From assembly GCA_024697645.1 (NCBI GenBank), contig JAILFH010000099.1, positions 1 to 64,000 on the forward strand: DNA of 64,000 nt, given 5' to 3'. Below, in pieces: positions 54,809-61,851 of this stretch (positions are counted from its first letter, which is position 1; each line of letters begins with the position of its first letter). Source of the DNA: Prevotella sp. GTDB lineage: Bacteria; Bacteroidota; Bacteroidia; Bacteroidales; Bacteroidaceae. The notes beneath the pieces are model-generated. The model had not been told where the DNA came from and searched no databases. It saw only the letters and a list, made by a program, of their open reading frames with translations. Made by a program: the position numbers and the translations under genes.

Positions 54809-56320
54809 ATGGCTTACAAAAGGATAACAGTAGAAGAGGCTGCAAGTCTGATTAATGATGGTGACATGCTGGGCGTTTCCGGCTTCACGCCGAGTGGCAA
54901 CCCTAAGGGATTCTTCAGGGCTTTGTCGCGACGTGCCGTCCAGTTGCACGAGGGCAGTCAGCCGTTTCAGGTTGGACTGATCACAGGTGCTTCGACGTGT
55001 CAGAGCGTCGAGGGCGATCTGGCTAAGGCACAAGCCATCAAGTTTCGTGCGCCTTTTGCTACAAATAAAGACTTCCGCATCCATACGAACCTTGGTGAGA
55101 TTGACTACGAGGATATGCACCTCGGCCATATGGCTGAGCGCCTCCGTCATGGGTTCTATGGTGAACTCGACTGGGCAATCGTTGAGGTGAGCGATATGGT
55201 GGAAGGTCAGGACATCTGTAAGGCCTATCTCACTTCTGCTGGTGGAATTACGGCAACAGTGGTGCGCCTTGCTAAGCGCGTCATCATTGAGCACAACACG
55301 TTCCATAGCCCTGATTCGCGATTGCTGCACGATACGTTTGAACCAACCGACTGCGGTTATGGTCGTATGCCGATTCCCATTCTGACACCGAAAGATCGTG
55401 TGGGTGATAATTTCATTGCCATTGAGGCGTGGAAGATTGCAGGCGTGATTGAGACAAACATTCCCGAGGAAGCACGCTCATTCAATGAACCCGATGAGGC
55501 TACGACGCAAATTGGTCAGAATGTCGCTGAACTTCTGGCAAACGACATTCTTCTTGGACGCATCCCAAAGACCTTCCTGCCTGTACAGAGTGGCGTTGGG
55601 GCAACGGGAAATGCAGTGTTCAAGTCGCTGGCTGCCAGTAAACTCATTCCCCGTTTCCATGTTTATAGCGAGGTGGTACAGGATGCTGCTATTCACTACA
55701 TGCTCGAGGGGAAAATCATTGATGCTTCGGCAACGGCAATGACCGTGAGTAACGATCATCTGAAGATGGTCTATGACAATATCGACTATTTCGCCAAGCA
55801 TTTGACGTTGCGCCAGAGCGAGATAGCCAACTCACCTGAGATTATCCGCCGACTGGGTGTGATTGCGCTGAATACGGCGCTCGAATGCGATATCTACGGC
55901 AATGAGAATTCGAGTCATGTGTGTGGTTCTACGTTGATGAATGGTATTGGCGGCTCTTGCGACTACGAGCGCAATGGCTTTATATCTATCTTCACGACGC
56001 CTTCAACGGCCAAGGGTGGAGCCATCTCTGCTATCGTTCCGATGTGCTGTCACGTTGACTCAACGGAGCACGATGTCGACGTCATCGTCACCGAGCAAGG
56101 TATTGCCGACCTGCGTGGAAAAGGTCCGTTGCGTCGTGCAGAGGAAATCATCGAACACTGCGCCCATCCCGAATATCGTCCGTTGCTTCGCGACTATCTG
56201 AAGCACATTGCTCCACGCGGCCACGAGCCGCAGTCAATGCGTGCAGCACTCGCTTTCCACGACACCTTCCTCCGCAAGGGCGATATGCGACTCACCGACT
56301 TTTCGGAATACACGGTTTAA
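54809..56320 (+). CDS. Succinate CoA-transferase (acetyl-CoA hydrolase/transferase family)
   Basis: 503 residues from ATG 54809 (MAYKRITVEEAASLI). A frame open back to 54776 adds only 11 unrelated residues and is less likely. Family blocks are GFTPSGNPKG, LITGASTC and the GVGATGNAVF oxyanion region (about residues 265-275). YSEVVQDAA contains the catalytic Glu near residue 290. VTEQGIADLRGKGPLRRAEEII closes the C-terminal domain. It swaps CoA between succinate and acetate or propionate, a step in the fermentative succinate-propionate routes of Bacteroidales. It stands alone with its own promoter. Confidence 0.9.
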   Translation: MAYKRITVEEAASLINDGDMLGVSGFTPSGNPKGFFRALSRRAVQLHEGSQPFQVGLITGASTCQSVEGDLAKAQAIKFRAPFATNKDFRIHTNLGEIDYEDMHLGHMAERLRHGFYGELDWAIVEVSDMVEGQDICKAYLTSAGGITATVVRLAKRVIIEHNTFHSPDSRLLHDTFEPTDCGYGRMPIPILTPKDRVGDNFIAIEAWKIAGVIETNIPEEARSFNEPDEATTQIGQNVAELLANDILLGRIPKTFLPVQSGVGATGNAVFKSLAASKLIPRFHVYSEVVQDAAIHYMLEGKIIDASATAMTVSNDHLKMVYDNIDYFAKHLTLRQSEIANSPEIIRRLGVIALNTALECDIYGNENSSHVCGSTLMNGIGGSCDYERNGFISIFTTPSTAKGGAISAIVPMCCHVDSTEHDVDVIVTEQGIADLRGKGPLRRAEEIIEHCAHPEYRPLLRDYLKHIAPRGHEPQSMRAALAFHDTFLRKGDMRLTDFSEYTV

Positions 56321-56501
56321 AAGTAAAAAAGTAAAAAGGTAAAAAAGTAAAATTATTCCAGTTTCGGATGTTTCACATTCTCTCTTTGAAGAGACAAGGG
56401 TGAGGGGCAAGAGAAATCTTGGAGGCATCATTTGGTAAAGGTAAAAAAGTAAAAAGATAAAAAGGTAGCAGGTAAAAAGATAACGGAAAGGGATAAAACA
56501 G

Positions 56502-56569
56502 AGAGAGTAACAAGGTGCTTCACGCATTTGTTACTCTCTTATTATATATATAAAGGTGCGCTTAAGCGC
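56502..56569. terminator. Two terminator-like stems between convergent genes
   Basis: A perfect 12-bp stem AGAGAGTAACAA (56502-56513) with TTGTTACTCTCT (56528-56539) encloses a 14-nt loop. It is followed by the 12-bp palindrome GCGCTTAAGCGC (56558-56569), then TTTGTTTTCTTTTG. Together they plausibly end transcripts from both the CoA-transferase and the leftward trmH-like gene. The rest of 56321-56640 is A-rich 8-mer repeat (AAAAAGTA/AAAAGGTA) with no gene. Confidence 0.6.
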
Positions 56570-56650
56570 TTTGTTTTCTTTTGTTTTCTTATCTTTTTTA
56601 ATTGTTTTTGTAACCGCCTTGGCGGAACTCAAAACTTAAATTTAAAATTT

Positions 56651-56720
56651 GAAACTTGAAACTTGAAACTCGAAACTTGAAACTTGAAACTTGGAACTCG
56701 AAACTCGAAACTTGAAACTT
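56651..56720. repeat. Heptamer array GAAACTT x10
   Basis: Ten uninterrupted 7-mers: GAAACTT, GAAACTC and one GGAACTC. The period is exact from 56651 to 56720, ending immediately before the trmH-like stop codon. Confidence 0.95.
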
Positions 56721-56721
56721 A

Positions 56722-57276
56722 TTACTCTGTTACTTTGGAAAGCAGTAGTTGTCGGGCAAACTCCCAGATGACAATTCCTGCCGTAACCGCTACATTCATC
56801 GAATGTTTTGTGCCAAACTGCGGAATTTCCAGACAGTTGTCGCAAAGGTCGACAACAGATTGATGAACTCCCTTCACCTCATTACCCAAGACAACGGCGA
56901 AAGGCTTTTGTTCTTCTTCCGATGAAAGGAATGAAACTGGCGCTTTCGTACTTCCTTCAGCCTGTTCGATGGCAAGCGTGAAGTATCCCTGCTGCTTCAG
57001 TTCTCTGACGGCTTCGTCGGCAGTCTTGAAATAGCGCCAACTGACAGAATCCTCTGCACCAAGTGCCGTTTTATGGATTTCCACATGAGGAGGGGTCGCG
57101 GTGATTCCACAGAGATAGACCGCTTCCACACGAAATGCGTCGCAGGTGCGAAACACTGACCCTACGTTGTAGAGCGAGCGCACGTCGTCGAGAACCACCA
57201 CAAGTGGCAGTTTCTTTGCCTCGTGGAACTGATCCACCGTGAGGCGATTCATTTCTATGGTGCGGAGTTTGCGCAT
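56722..57276 (-). CDS. TrmH/SpoU-family RNA 2'-O-methyltransferase
   Basis: 184 residues of the SPOUT (knotted) methyltransferase superfamily. The three family motifs are visible: VVLDDVRSLYNVGSVFRTCDAF (motif 1), AVVLGNEVKGVHQSVVDLCD (motif 2) and LEIPQFGTKHSMNVAVTAGIVIWEF (motif 3). It likely methylates a ribose in tRNA or rRNA; the target is unknown. The heptamer GAAACTT array abuts its stop codon. The gene starts 45 bases after sufE. Confidence 0.88.
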   Translation of the reverse strand: MRKLRTIEMNRLTVDQFHEAKKLPLVVVLDDVRSLYNVGSVFRTCDAFRVEAVYLCGITATPPHVEIHKTALGAEDSVSWRYFKTADEAVRELKQQGYFTLAIEQAEGSTKAPVSFLSSEEEQKPFAVVLGNEVKGVHQSVVDLCDNCLEIPQFGTKHSMNVAVTAGIVIWEFARQLLLSKVTE

Positions 57277-57321
57277 CTTCTTTTCTTTGCGTTGAGGCTT
57301 TGTTTTTCTGACTTTTGTCTT

Positions 57322-57744
57322 TCACTCTTGAGTAGAGAATGCTACGGCATAGGCATGAATCTGTCTGACCATTGCCACAAGGCCATTCGAGCGGGTAGGG
57401 GAGAGATGCTCGCGAAGGCCGATGCGGTCGATGAAATAGAGGTCGGCGGCAAGCACGTCCTCTGGTTTCTGATCGCTGAGCACGCGCAGCAGCAGCGCCA
57501 CAATGCCTTTCACGATAAGTGCGTCGCTGTCGGCTTGCAGATGCATCAGTCCCTCGTCAGTCAGGTCGCATTGTACCCAAACACGGCTCTGACAGCCGTC
57601 GATGAGGTTCTGTTCGGTCTTATATCGGTCGTCGAGCGGCTCCAGGTCATTGCCTAAGTCAATGAGCATTTGGTACTTGTCCATCCAGTCGTCAAAGCCC
57701 TCAAACTCCTCAATGATTTCGTCTTGTAGTTCGTTGATTGTCAT
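57322..57744 (-). CDS. sufE: SufE family Fe-S assembly sulfur acceptor
   Basis: 140 residues. The SufE active-site loop is LIDGCQSRVWV near residue 48-58, with the persulfide-accepting cysteine in GCQS. A helical C-terminus with LRVLSDQKPEDVLAADLYFIDRIGLREHLSPTRSNG is the usual SufE end. It takes sulfur from SufS for Fe-S cluster assembly; no other suf gene is seen here. Its promoter box is at 57768, and the gene diverges from the ECF sigma factor. Confidence 0.92.
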   Translation of the reverse strand: MTINELQDEIIEEFEGFDDWMDKYQMLIDLGNDLEPLDDRYKTEQNLIDGCQSRVWVQCDLTDEGLMHLQADSDALIVKGIVALLLRVLSDQKPEDVLAADLYFIDRIGLREHLSPTRSNGLVAMVRQIHAYAVAFSTQE

Positions 57745-57767
57745 AATGATTTTCTTTTTTGTGGCTG

Positions 57768-57775
57768 CAAAGTTA
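57768..57775 (-). promoter_or_regulatory. -7 box (TAACTTTG on minus) for sufE
   Basis: Plus-strand CAAAGTTA gives TAACTTTG on minus, 23 bases before the sufE start. No clear -33 element was found. Confidence 0.6.
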
Positions 57776-57818
57776 CAACATTTTTCAAAAAAGTTTGCAC
57801 AGTGGTGTAGTTTTTTCG

Positions 57819-57826
57819 TATCTTTG
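57819..57826 (+). promoter_or_regulatory. -7 box (TATCTTTG) for the ECF sigma factor
   Basis: TATCTTTG with TTTG (57794-57797) 21 bases upstream, a full match to the Bacteroidetes housekeeping promoter. The sigma gene is thus probably not purely self-driven. Confidence 0.75.
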
Positions 57827-57868
57827 TGCGTCTAACGGGTAAAAACTTTGATTCAAGAAAGGACAACA

Positions 57869-58348
57869 ATGACACAATTAGAACAACAATTCTCAAAAAC
57901 CATCAAGGAACACAGGAGCACCATCTACACCGTGTGCTACATGTTCTCGAAGGATGCCGACGAAGTGAACGACCTGTTCCAGGAAGTACTAGTCAATCTC
58001 TGGAAAGGTTTCGAAGGCTTCGAACATCGCAGCGACATCCGCACTTGGATTTATCGTGTCAGCCTGAACACATGCATCTCGCTCGATCGTAAGAAGCGGA
58101 AGCAGGCTACATCTCGGCTGACAATGGACATCAATCTCTTTGAAGACCGCGACGAAGACACTCGTCAGGTGGATATGCTTCACAAGCGAATCTCTCGCCT
58201 CCAGCCCTTCGACCGCGCTATCGTATTGCTCTGGCTCGAGAACCTCTCCTACGAGGAAATCGGACAGGTGGTAGGTATCTCGCCCAAGAATGTCAGTGTG
58301 CGCCTCTATCGAATCAAAGAGCAACTTAAAAACATGTCGAACGATTAA
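57869..58348 (+). CDS. ECF-type RNA polymerase sigma factor
   Basis: 159 residues from ATG 57869. An alternative TTG start at 57848 would add seven residues; GAAAGG a few bases before the ATG favours the shorter form. Sigma region 2 contains DADEVNDLFQEVLVNLWKGF and the RTWIYRVSLNTC core-binding/-10 helix. Region 4 contains RLQPFDRAIVLLWLENLSYEEIG, with the helix-turn-helix IGQVVGISPKNVSVRLYRIK. It ends 12 bases before a small membrane protein that is the likely partner. The regulon is unknown. Confidence 0.9.
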   Translation: MTQLEQQFSKTIKEHRSTIYTVCYMFSKDADEVNDLFQEVLVNLWKGFEGFEHRSDIRTWIYRVSLNTCISLDRKKRKQATSRLTMDINLFEDRDEDTRQVDMLHKRISRLQPFDRAIVLLWLENLSYEEIGQVVGISPKNVSVRLYRIKEQLKNMSND

Positions 58349-58360
58349 AAATTTTTACCC

Positions 58361-58954
58361 ATGATGAATGATTTTGAACTGAATGAGATGCGAAAGCAAA
58401 TGGATATTCTGAAAGATAAACTCGAGAAACAGGAAATTGTAAATGACCGACTCCTCAGGCAGTCGATGAAGAAAACGGCCAGCAAGATCAATCGCCGCTA
58501 TCTGGCACTCATCATTATTGCTGTGCTGATGATTCCTTACTCCTACTGGGCTTTCGTCGTGCTGAACAATTTCTCCATTGCTTTCTGGCTTGGCACTTGC
58601 GCCTTTATGTTGGCTTGCATTGCTGGTACTTACTACAATGGCAAGGATTTGCGCGATCCAGAGTTGATGACAGGCAACCTGTTGGACACACGTCGGAAGA
58701 TGGCACGCGCCAAGAAATTCGACAACCAGTGGCTTCTTTTCAGCATTCCTGCCTTGGTTCTTTGGCTTGCTTGGTTTGTTTGGGAAGTCTATCAGCAGAA
58801 TGGTCCAGAGGGTGTCTATCCGCTCTTAATTGGTGGTGGCGTTGGTGGCATCATTGGTCTGATAATCGGTCTCAATCTCCACTTCAAGACTCAGCGTCAG
58901 TATCAGGAGATAATCGACCAGATAGAAGATGTTGCTGGGAATGATGAACGATAG
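58361..58954 (+). CDS. Membrane protein, putative anti-sigma partner
   Basis: 197 residues. The cytosolic-looking N-terminus (about 1-45, helical, Glu/Lys-rich: LNEMRKQMDILKDKLEKQEIVNDRLLRQ) is followed by four hydrophobic segments at about 48-66, 72-90, 124-143 and 153-172, and a charged tail. Its position right behind an ECF sigma gene, co-oriented and 12 bases away, suggests it holds the sigma factor in check. No recognised anti-sigma domain is seen, so the role is inferred from context only. A strong terminator follows. Confidence 0.75.
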   Translation: MMNDFELNEMRKQMDILKDKLEKQEIVNDRLLRQSMKKTASKINRRYLALIIIAVLMIPYSYWAFVVLNNFSIAFWLGTCAFMLACIAGTYYNGKDLRDPELMTGNLLDTRRKMARAKKFDNQWLLFSIPALVLWLAWFVWEVYQQNGPEGVYPLLIGGGVGGIIGLIIGLNLHFKTQRQYQEIIDQIEDVAGNDER

Positions 58955-58981
58955 AATCTGAGGAATCTTCCAATGTAAAGC

Positions 58982-59018
58982 AAATCTCTCCGTGCTAAAG
59001 AGGCTCGGAGAGATTTTT
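58982..59018 (+). terminator. Intrinsic terminator after the sigma/membrane-protein pair
   Basis: An 11-bp perfect stem AAATCTCTCCG (58982-58992) with CGGAGAGATTT (59006-59016), followed by TTGTATAT. A good Rho-independent terminator shape. Confidence 0.85.
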
Positions 59019-59040
59019 GTATATGAATCAGTCAAACATT

Positions 59041-59300
59041 GCAAAGCACTTCCCACATTTATAGAGAGACCAAGAATGGTCTGTCCAAAGATATCCTTTC
59101 GACCGTCTAAAGCAATGCTTTGTACTATAAAAAGGCATCCTTTCTACTGTCTAAAGTAATGCTCTGTACTATCCAAAGGCATCCTTTCTACTGTCCAAAG
59201 CAATGCTCTGTACTGTCCAAAGACATCCTTTCTATCCTCGAAAGTTATCCTTTATAGGGGTGTAAACGTATGCTCTGTAAGGTAAGGAGCAATGCTTTCT
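59041..59300. repeat. 22-bp-period palindromic array 3 (~12 units)
   Basis: Units of mostly 22 bases (a few 21 or 23) alternate two core types: AAAGCAATGCTTT/AAAGCAATGCTCT, and AAAGGCATCCTTT/AAAGACATCCTTT. The common linkers are CTACTGTC and GTACTGTC. The near-terminal unit TGTAAACGTATGCTCTGTAA matches the corresponding unit in array 2. It lies between a terminator and the hairpin element copy B. Confidence 0.8.
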
Positions 59301-59400
59301 TTAGAGCCACTCCCCTCGTCCTCAAATGCAGAGAAGAAATCATTCTTTAGAAGTCGTTACCAGATTCTGCTTCGTCACTTAGATAAAAAAGTTTTTGTCG

Positions 59401-59502
59401 AATAAGACCTACCATCCTACCATAACCCCTCGCAAATGCCGATGAATAAAGGGCTGAGGGCATGGTAGGTGTTACTTAAAGACCTACCATACACCTACCA
59501 TA
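59401..59502 (+). repeat. 54-nt hairpin element with ACCTACCAT flanks, copy B
   Basis: Core 59416-59469 (CCTACCAT to ATGGTAGG, 54 nt), interior GCAAATGCCGATGAATAAAG. ACCTACCAT direct repeats lie before it and twice after it. Same orientation as copy A. Confidence 0.78.
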
Positions 59503-59640
59503 AGAAAATGGATGAAAACACTCATAAACAAAGAAAATTATTCGAAGGAGAAAATCTGTAACTTCTTCATTCTCAACCTTTTCCGTTTCCCGTTCTCTAT
59601 CTTTTCACTTTTTTCCTTTTTTAATTTTTTCCCTTTGAAG

Positions 59641-59742
59641 ATGGTAGGTCTATGGTAGGTGTTGCAACAAGACCTACCATGCCTCAAACCCTTTCTGGCA
59701 AGGCGTTTGCGAGGGGTTATGGTAGGTCGGTAGGTCTTGTTG
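59641..59742 (-). repeat. 54-nt hairpin element, copy C (inverted)
   Basis: Core 59673-59726, 54 nt, in reverse orientation to copy B. The flanking GGTAGGT repeats are also inverted, so B and C form a ~100-base inverted pair around an A/T-rich 138-base spacer that has no gene. The left stem of C lies 35 bases before the stop of the GH gene's 3' side. Confidence 0.75.
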
Positions 59743-59776
59743 AAAATTTCTTTTTTCTGAAGAAATTTATGACATT

Positions 59777-61270
59777 TTATTTCCCATCGGCGCAGATGTG
59801 AATAATATCCTTTTCAGGATTGAAACGACGCGAACCGATTCGGATGTCACCAATGTTGTATCGGAGGACGCGATGCTGCTCGTCGTAGTCTTCAACGCGT
59901 GAGGGCATCAGATTCTCTTCGGGGGTATCGGGGTCGACGGTGATATGGTCGAAATGAATATCATCGATGCTGTTGCCTGGGGCGCGATTGTATTTCTCGC
60001 TGAAGAGCACACGAAGGTCGAAGACGCGACCTTGCTGAATGCCTTCGATGCGAATGCTGTCGAAACGTACGTCACGGACATCGTTCTGATCGCCACACTG
60101 AATGGCGAGGAGTCCCTGTTCGCGGCCATAGAGAATGTCGCAATCGTGGATACGTACGCCACTAAGCACCTCTCCCACAGGAGCGCGGTCGTCGCCGTGA
60201 CTGCCTATATTGACGGGATGGGCAACATCGGGCCAGAAGATGCAGTGCGAGATGTCGAAATCCTCGGAACCGCCCCAATACCACCATCGATGGTTGTAGA
60301 GGGCGATGCAGTCGTCGCTGGTTCGGAGGAAGCAATTTTCAACGCGCACATGACGGCAACACATCAGGTCGATTCCATCGCTCCACGAACGGGCAGAGAA
60401 CGATTTGACGTTACGGACGGTGATGTTCTCGCTCTGGCCGCCAAAGATGGTGTAGTGGGCAGGATTGAGCACAGTGATGCCGTCGACGAGCACATTCTTG
60501 GAATAGGTGATTTCAACGCCTCGCATAGGATGGTCGAGAATACCACGACCCACAATTCGCACGTTTTCGGCTCGGTCTACAATCAGACGGGCTTTCACGA
60601 CTGCTCCAGGCGCAAGATAGACGGTGCAGTTGGAGGGAATCTTGATTTCAGCACTCGGCAAATCCTTCGGCCGATGGACTCCAGGACCAAAGTAGATGAG
60701 ACGGGCTCCTTGCACAAAGACGTCCTGCGAATTCGGTGCCACCCAGTCGATGGCTTTTGGCTCGTCGGGCGTATGATGCTCAGTGAGAGGAGCATTGGCG
60801 AGGATATGAATATTGTGGAGCCGTTCGCCACCAAACTCCACACTGAGGTATTCGGGTCGGTCCAAGCGTAAAATCACGACGCTGTCGTTCAGACGTGTGG
60901 TGCTCAACTGGCGGGAATGAGGACGAACATCGACTGCTGCCGCCTGTTCTGGTCGGTGATTGGTGATGCGAAGTTCGACGGGCTCAGACATGTCGAACTC
61001 AGCAAAGGAAGCATGCTGTACGCGGCGCGTATCAACATCGCAGCGCAAAACGGGAACGGGAGTCCACGCATCTTTACTGGCTGCGCGGCGAATATCAACG
61101 TGATAGTCGGTCGAGACGATGGGACCGTCCTTTTTGGGCAGCGTACAGATGCTGAAAGGCGGTACCGCTGTGGGAGCGGAGACAGTAGCCTCATCGGGTG
61201 TTGACGAAGCGGCGAAGGCAGACGCGCCCATAAACATCAGGGCAAGAAAAAGCAGTCGTTGAGTCATCAT
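59777..61270 (-). CDS. Secreted right-handed beta-helix glycosidase (GH28/GH49-like)
   Basis: 497 residues. A signal peptide (to AFAASS) and an N-terminal beta-sandwich region of ~150 residues (ISICTLPKKDGPIVSTDYHV..., VELRITNHRPEQAAAVDV) resemble dextranase/isopullulanase-type enzymes. The parallel beta-helix follows: RIVGRGILDHPMRGVEI, DGITVLNPAHYTIFGG, WSDGIDLMCCRHVRVENC, TSDDCIALYNHRWW, VNIGSHGDD. The acidic residues in SDGID and SDDC and the GSHG block match catalytic positions of GH28-like enzymes. The substrate is unknown. The promoter box is at 61297. The inverted hairpin element lies directly downstream. Confidence 0.8.
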   Translation of the reverse strand: MMTQRLLFLALMFMGASAFAASSTPDEATVSAPTAVPPFSICTLPKKDGPIVSTDYHVDIRRAASKDAWTPVPVLRCDVDTRRVQHASFAEFDMSEPVELRITNHRPEQAAAVDVRPHSRQLSTTRLNDSVVILRLDRPEYLSVEFGGERLHNIHILANAPLTEHHTPDEPKAIDWVAPNSQDVFVQGARLIYFGPGVHRPKDLPSAEIKIPSNCTVYLAPGAVVKARLIVDRAENVRIVGRGILDHPMRGVEITYSKNVLVDGITVLNPAHYTIFGGQSENITVRNVKSFSARSWSDGIDLMCCRHVRVENCFLRTSDDCIALYNHRWWYWGGSEDFDISHCIFWPDVAHPVNIGSHGDDRAPVGEVLSGVRIHDCDILYGREQGLLAIQCGDQNDVRDVRFDSIRIEGIQQGRVFDLRVLFSEKYNRAPGNSIDDIHFDHITVDPDTPEENLMPSRVEDYDEQHRVLRYNIGDIRIGSRRFNPEKDIIHICADGK

Positions 61271-61296
61271 TTGCTTGTTTTTGTAGATTGCAACTG

Positions 61297-61304
61297 CAAA
61301 GATA
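61297..61304 (-). promoter_or_regulatory. -7 box (TATCTTTG on minus) for the beta-helix glycosidase
   Basis: Plus-strand CAAAGATA gives TATCTTTG on minus, 26 bases before the start codon. Confidence 0.65.
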
Positions 61305-61417
61305 TGAAAAAAATCTCGGAAATCCTACAACACGAAGGAATTAACAAAAAAAGAGGGCGATAGAGTTACAAATTATAAAAAATATCAAGGTTTTTTACGC
61401 TTTTAAAATATTATTCG

Positions 61418-61425
61418 TAACTTTG
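61418..61425 (+). promoter_or_regulatory. -7 box (TAACTTTG) just before the Cys/His-rich gene
   Basis: TAACTTTG ends only 5 bases before the GTG start at 61431. If used, transcription would begin at about the start codon, giving a leaderless message. Confidence 0.6.
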
Positions 61426-61430
61426 CAGCC

Positions 61431-61775
61431 GTGAATATTAGAACCAGAAGACATATTGCCGCCTGGGTGTTATTGGCTGTGTTTTTGCCAATGACAATCT
61501 TTTCGTCGCTACACGTTCACGAAAGGTCTGCAGCGACGAAGGTCAATTGCATGGCCTGCGTTGAGCATCACTGTCACGGTCATCTGGGCCAGTTGTCGGC
61601 TCCGATTCACGACTGCGTGCTCTGTCAGTTTCTGACATTGCCTTTCGTGGCAGCCGCACTGGTTGCAATTGTCTTCTTCAACAAAATCACTAAATTATCC
61701 ACCGCCCAGCGTCAGGTTGCATTGCAACTCGACATCTGTGGCATTACCACGCTTCGCGCACCTCCGACTGTTTGA
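61431..61775 (+). CDS. Cys/His-rich small membrane protein, possible metal binder
   Basis: 114 residues from a GTG start. A first hydrophobic segment is at about 9-26, and a second at about 67-82. Between them lies a loop carrying HVHE (28-31), CMAC (40-43), HHCHGH (46-51) and HDCVLC (60-65). Five Cys and many His strongly suggest transition-metal binding or sensing, on the outer face if the first segment is uncleaved. A TonB-dependent receptor starts 76 bases downstream, so the pair may serve metal uptake. I do not recognise a named family. The GTG lies at the predicted transcription start, so a leaderless mRNA is possible. Confidence 0.65.
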   Translation: MNIRTRRHIAAWVLLAVFLPMTIFSSLHVHERSAATKVNCMACVEHHCHGHLGQLSAPIHDCVLCQFLTLPFVAAALVAIVFFNKITKLSTAQRQVALQLDICGITTLRAPPTV

Positions 61776-61851
61776 ATAGCACCCCACGGAAGAAACGACT
61801 GGGGGCAACATCTCGTTTTTTTAATATTCAAAATTCAAACAGACATTCAGT

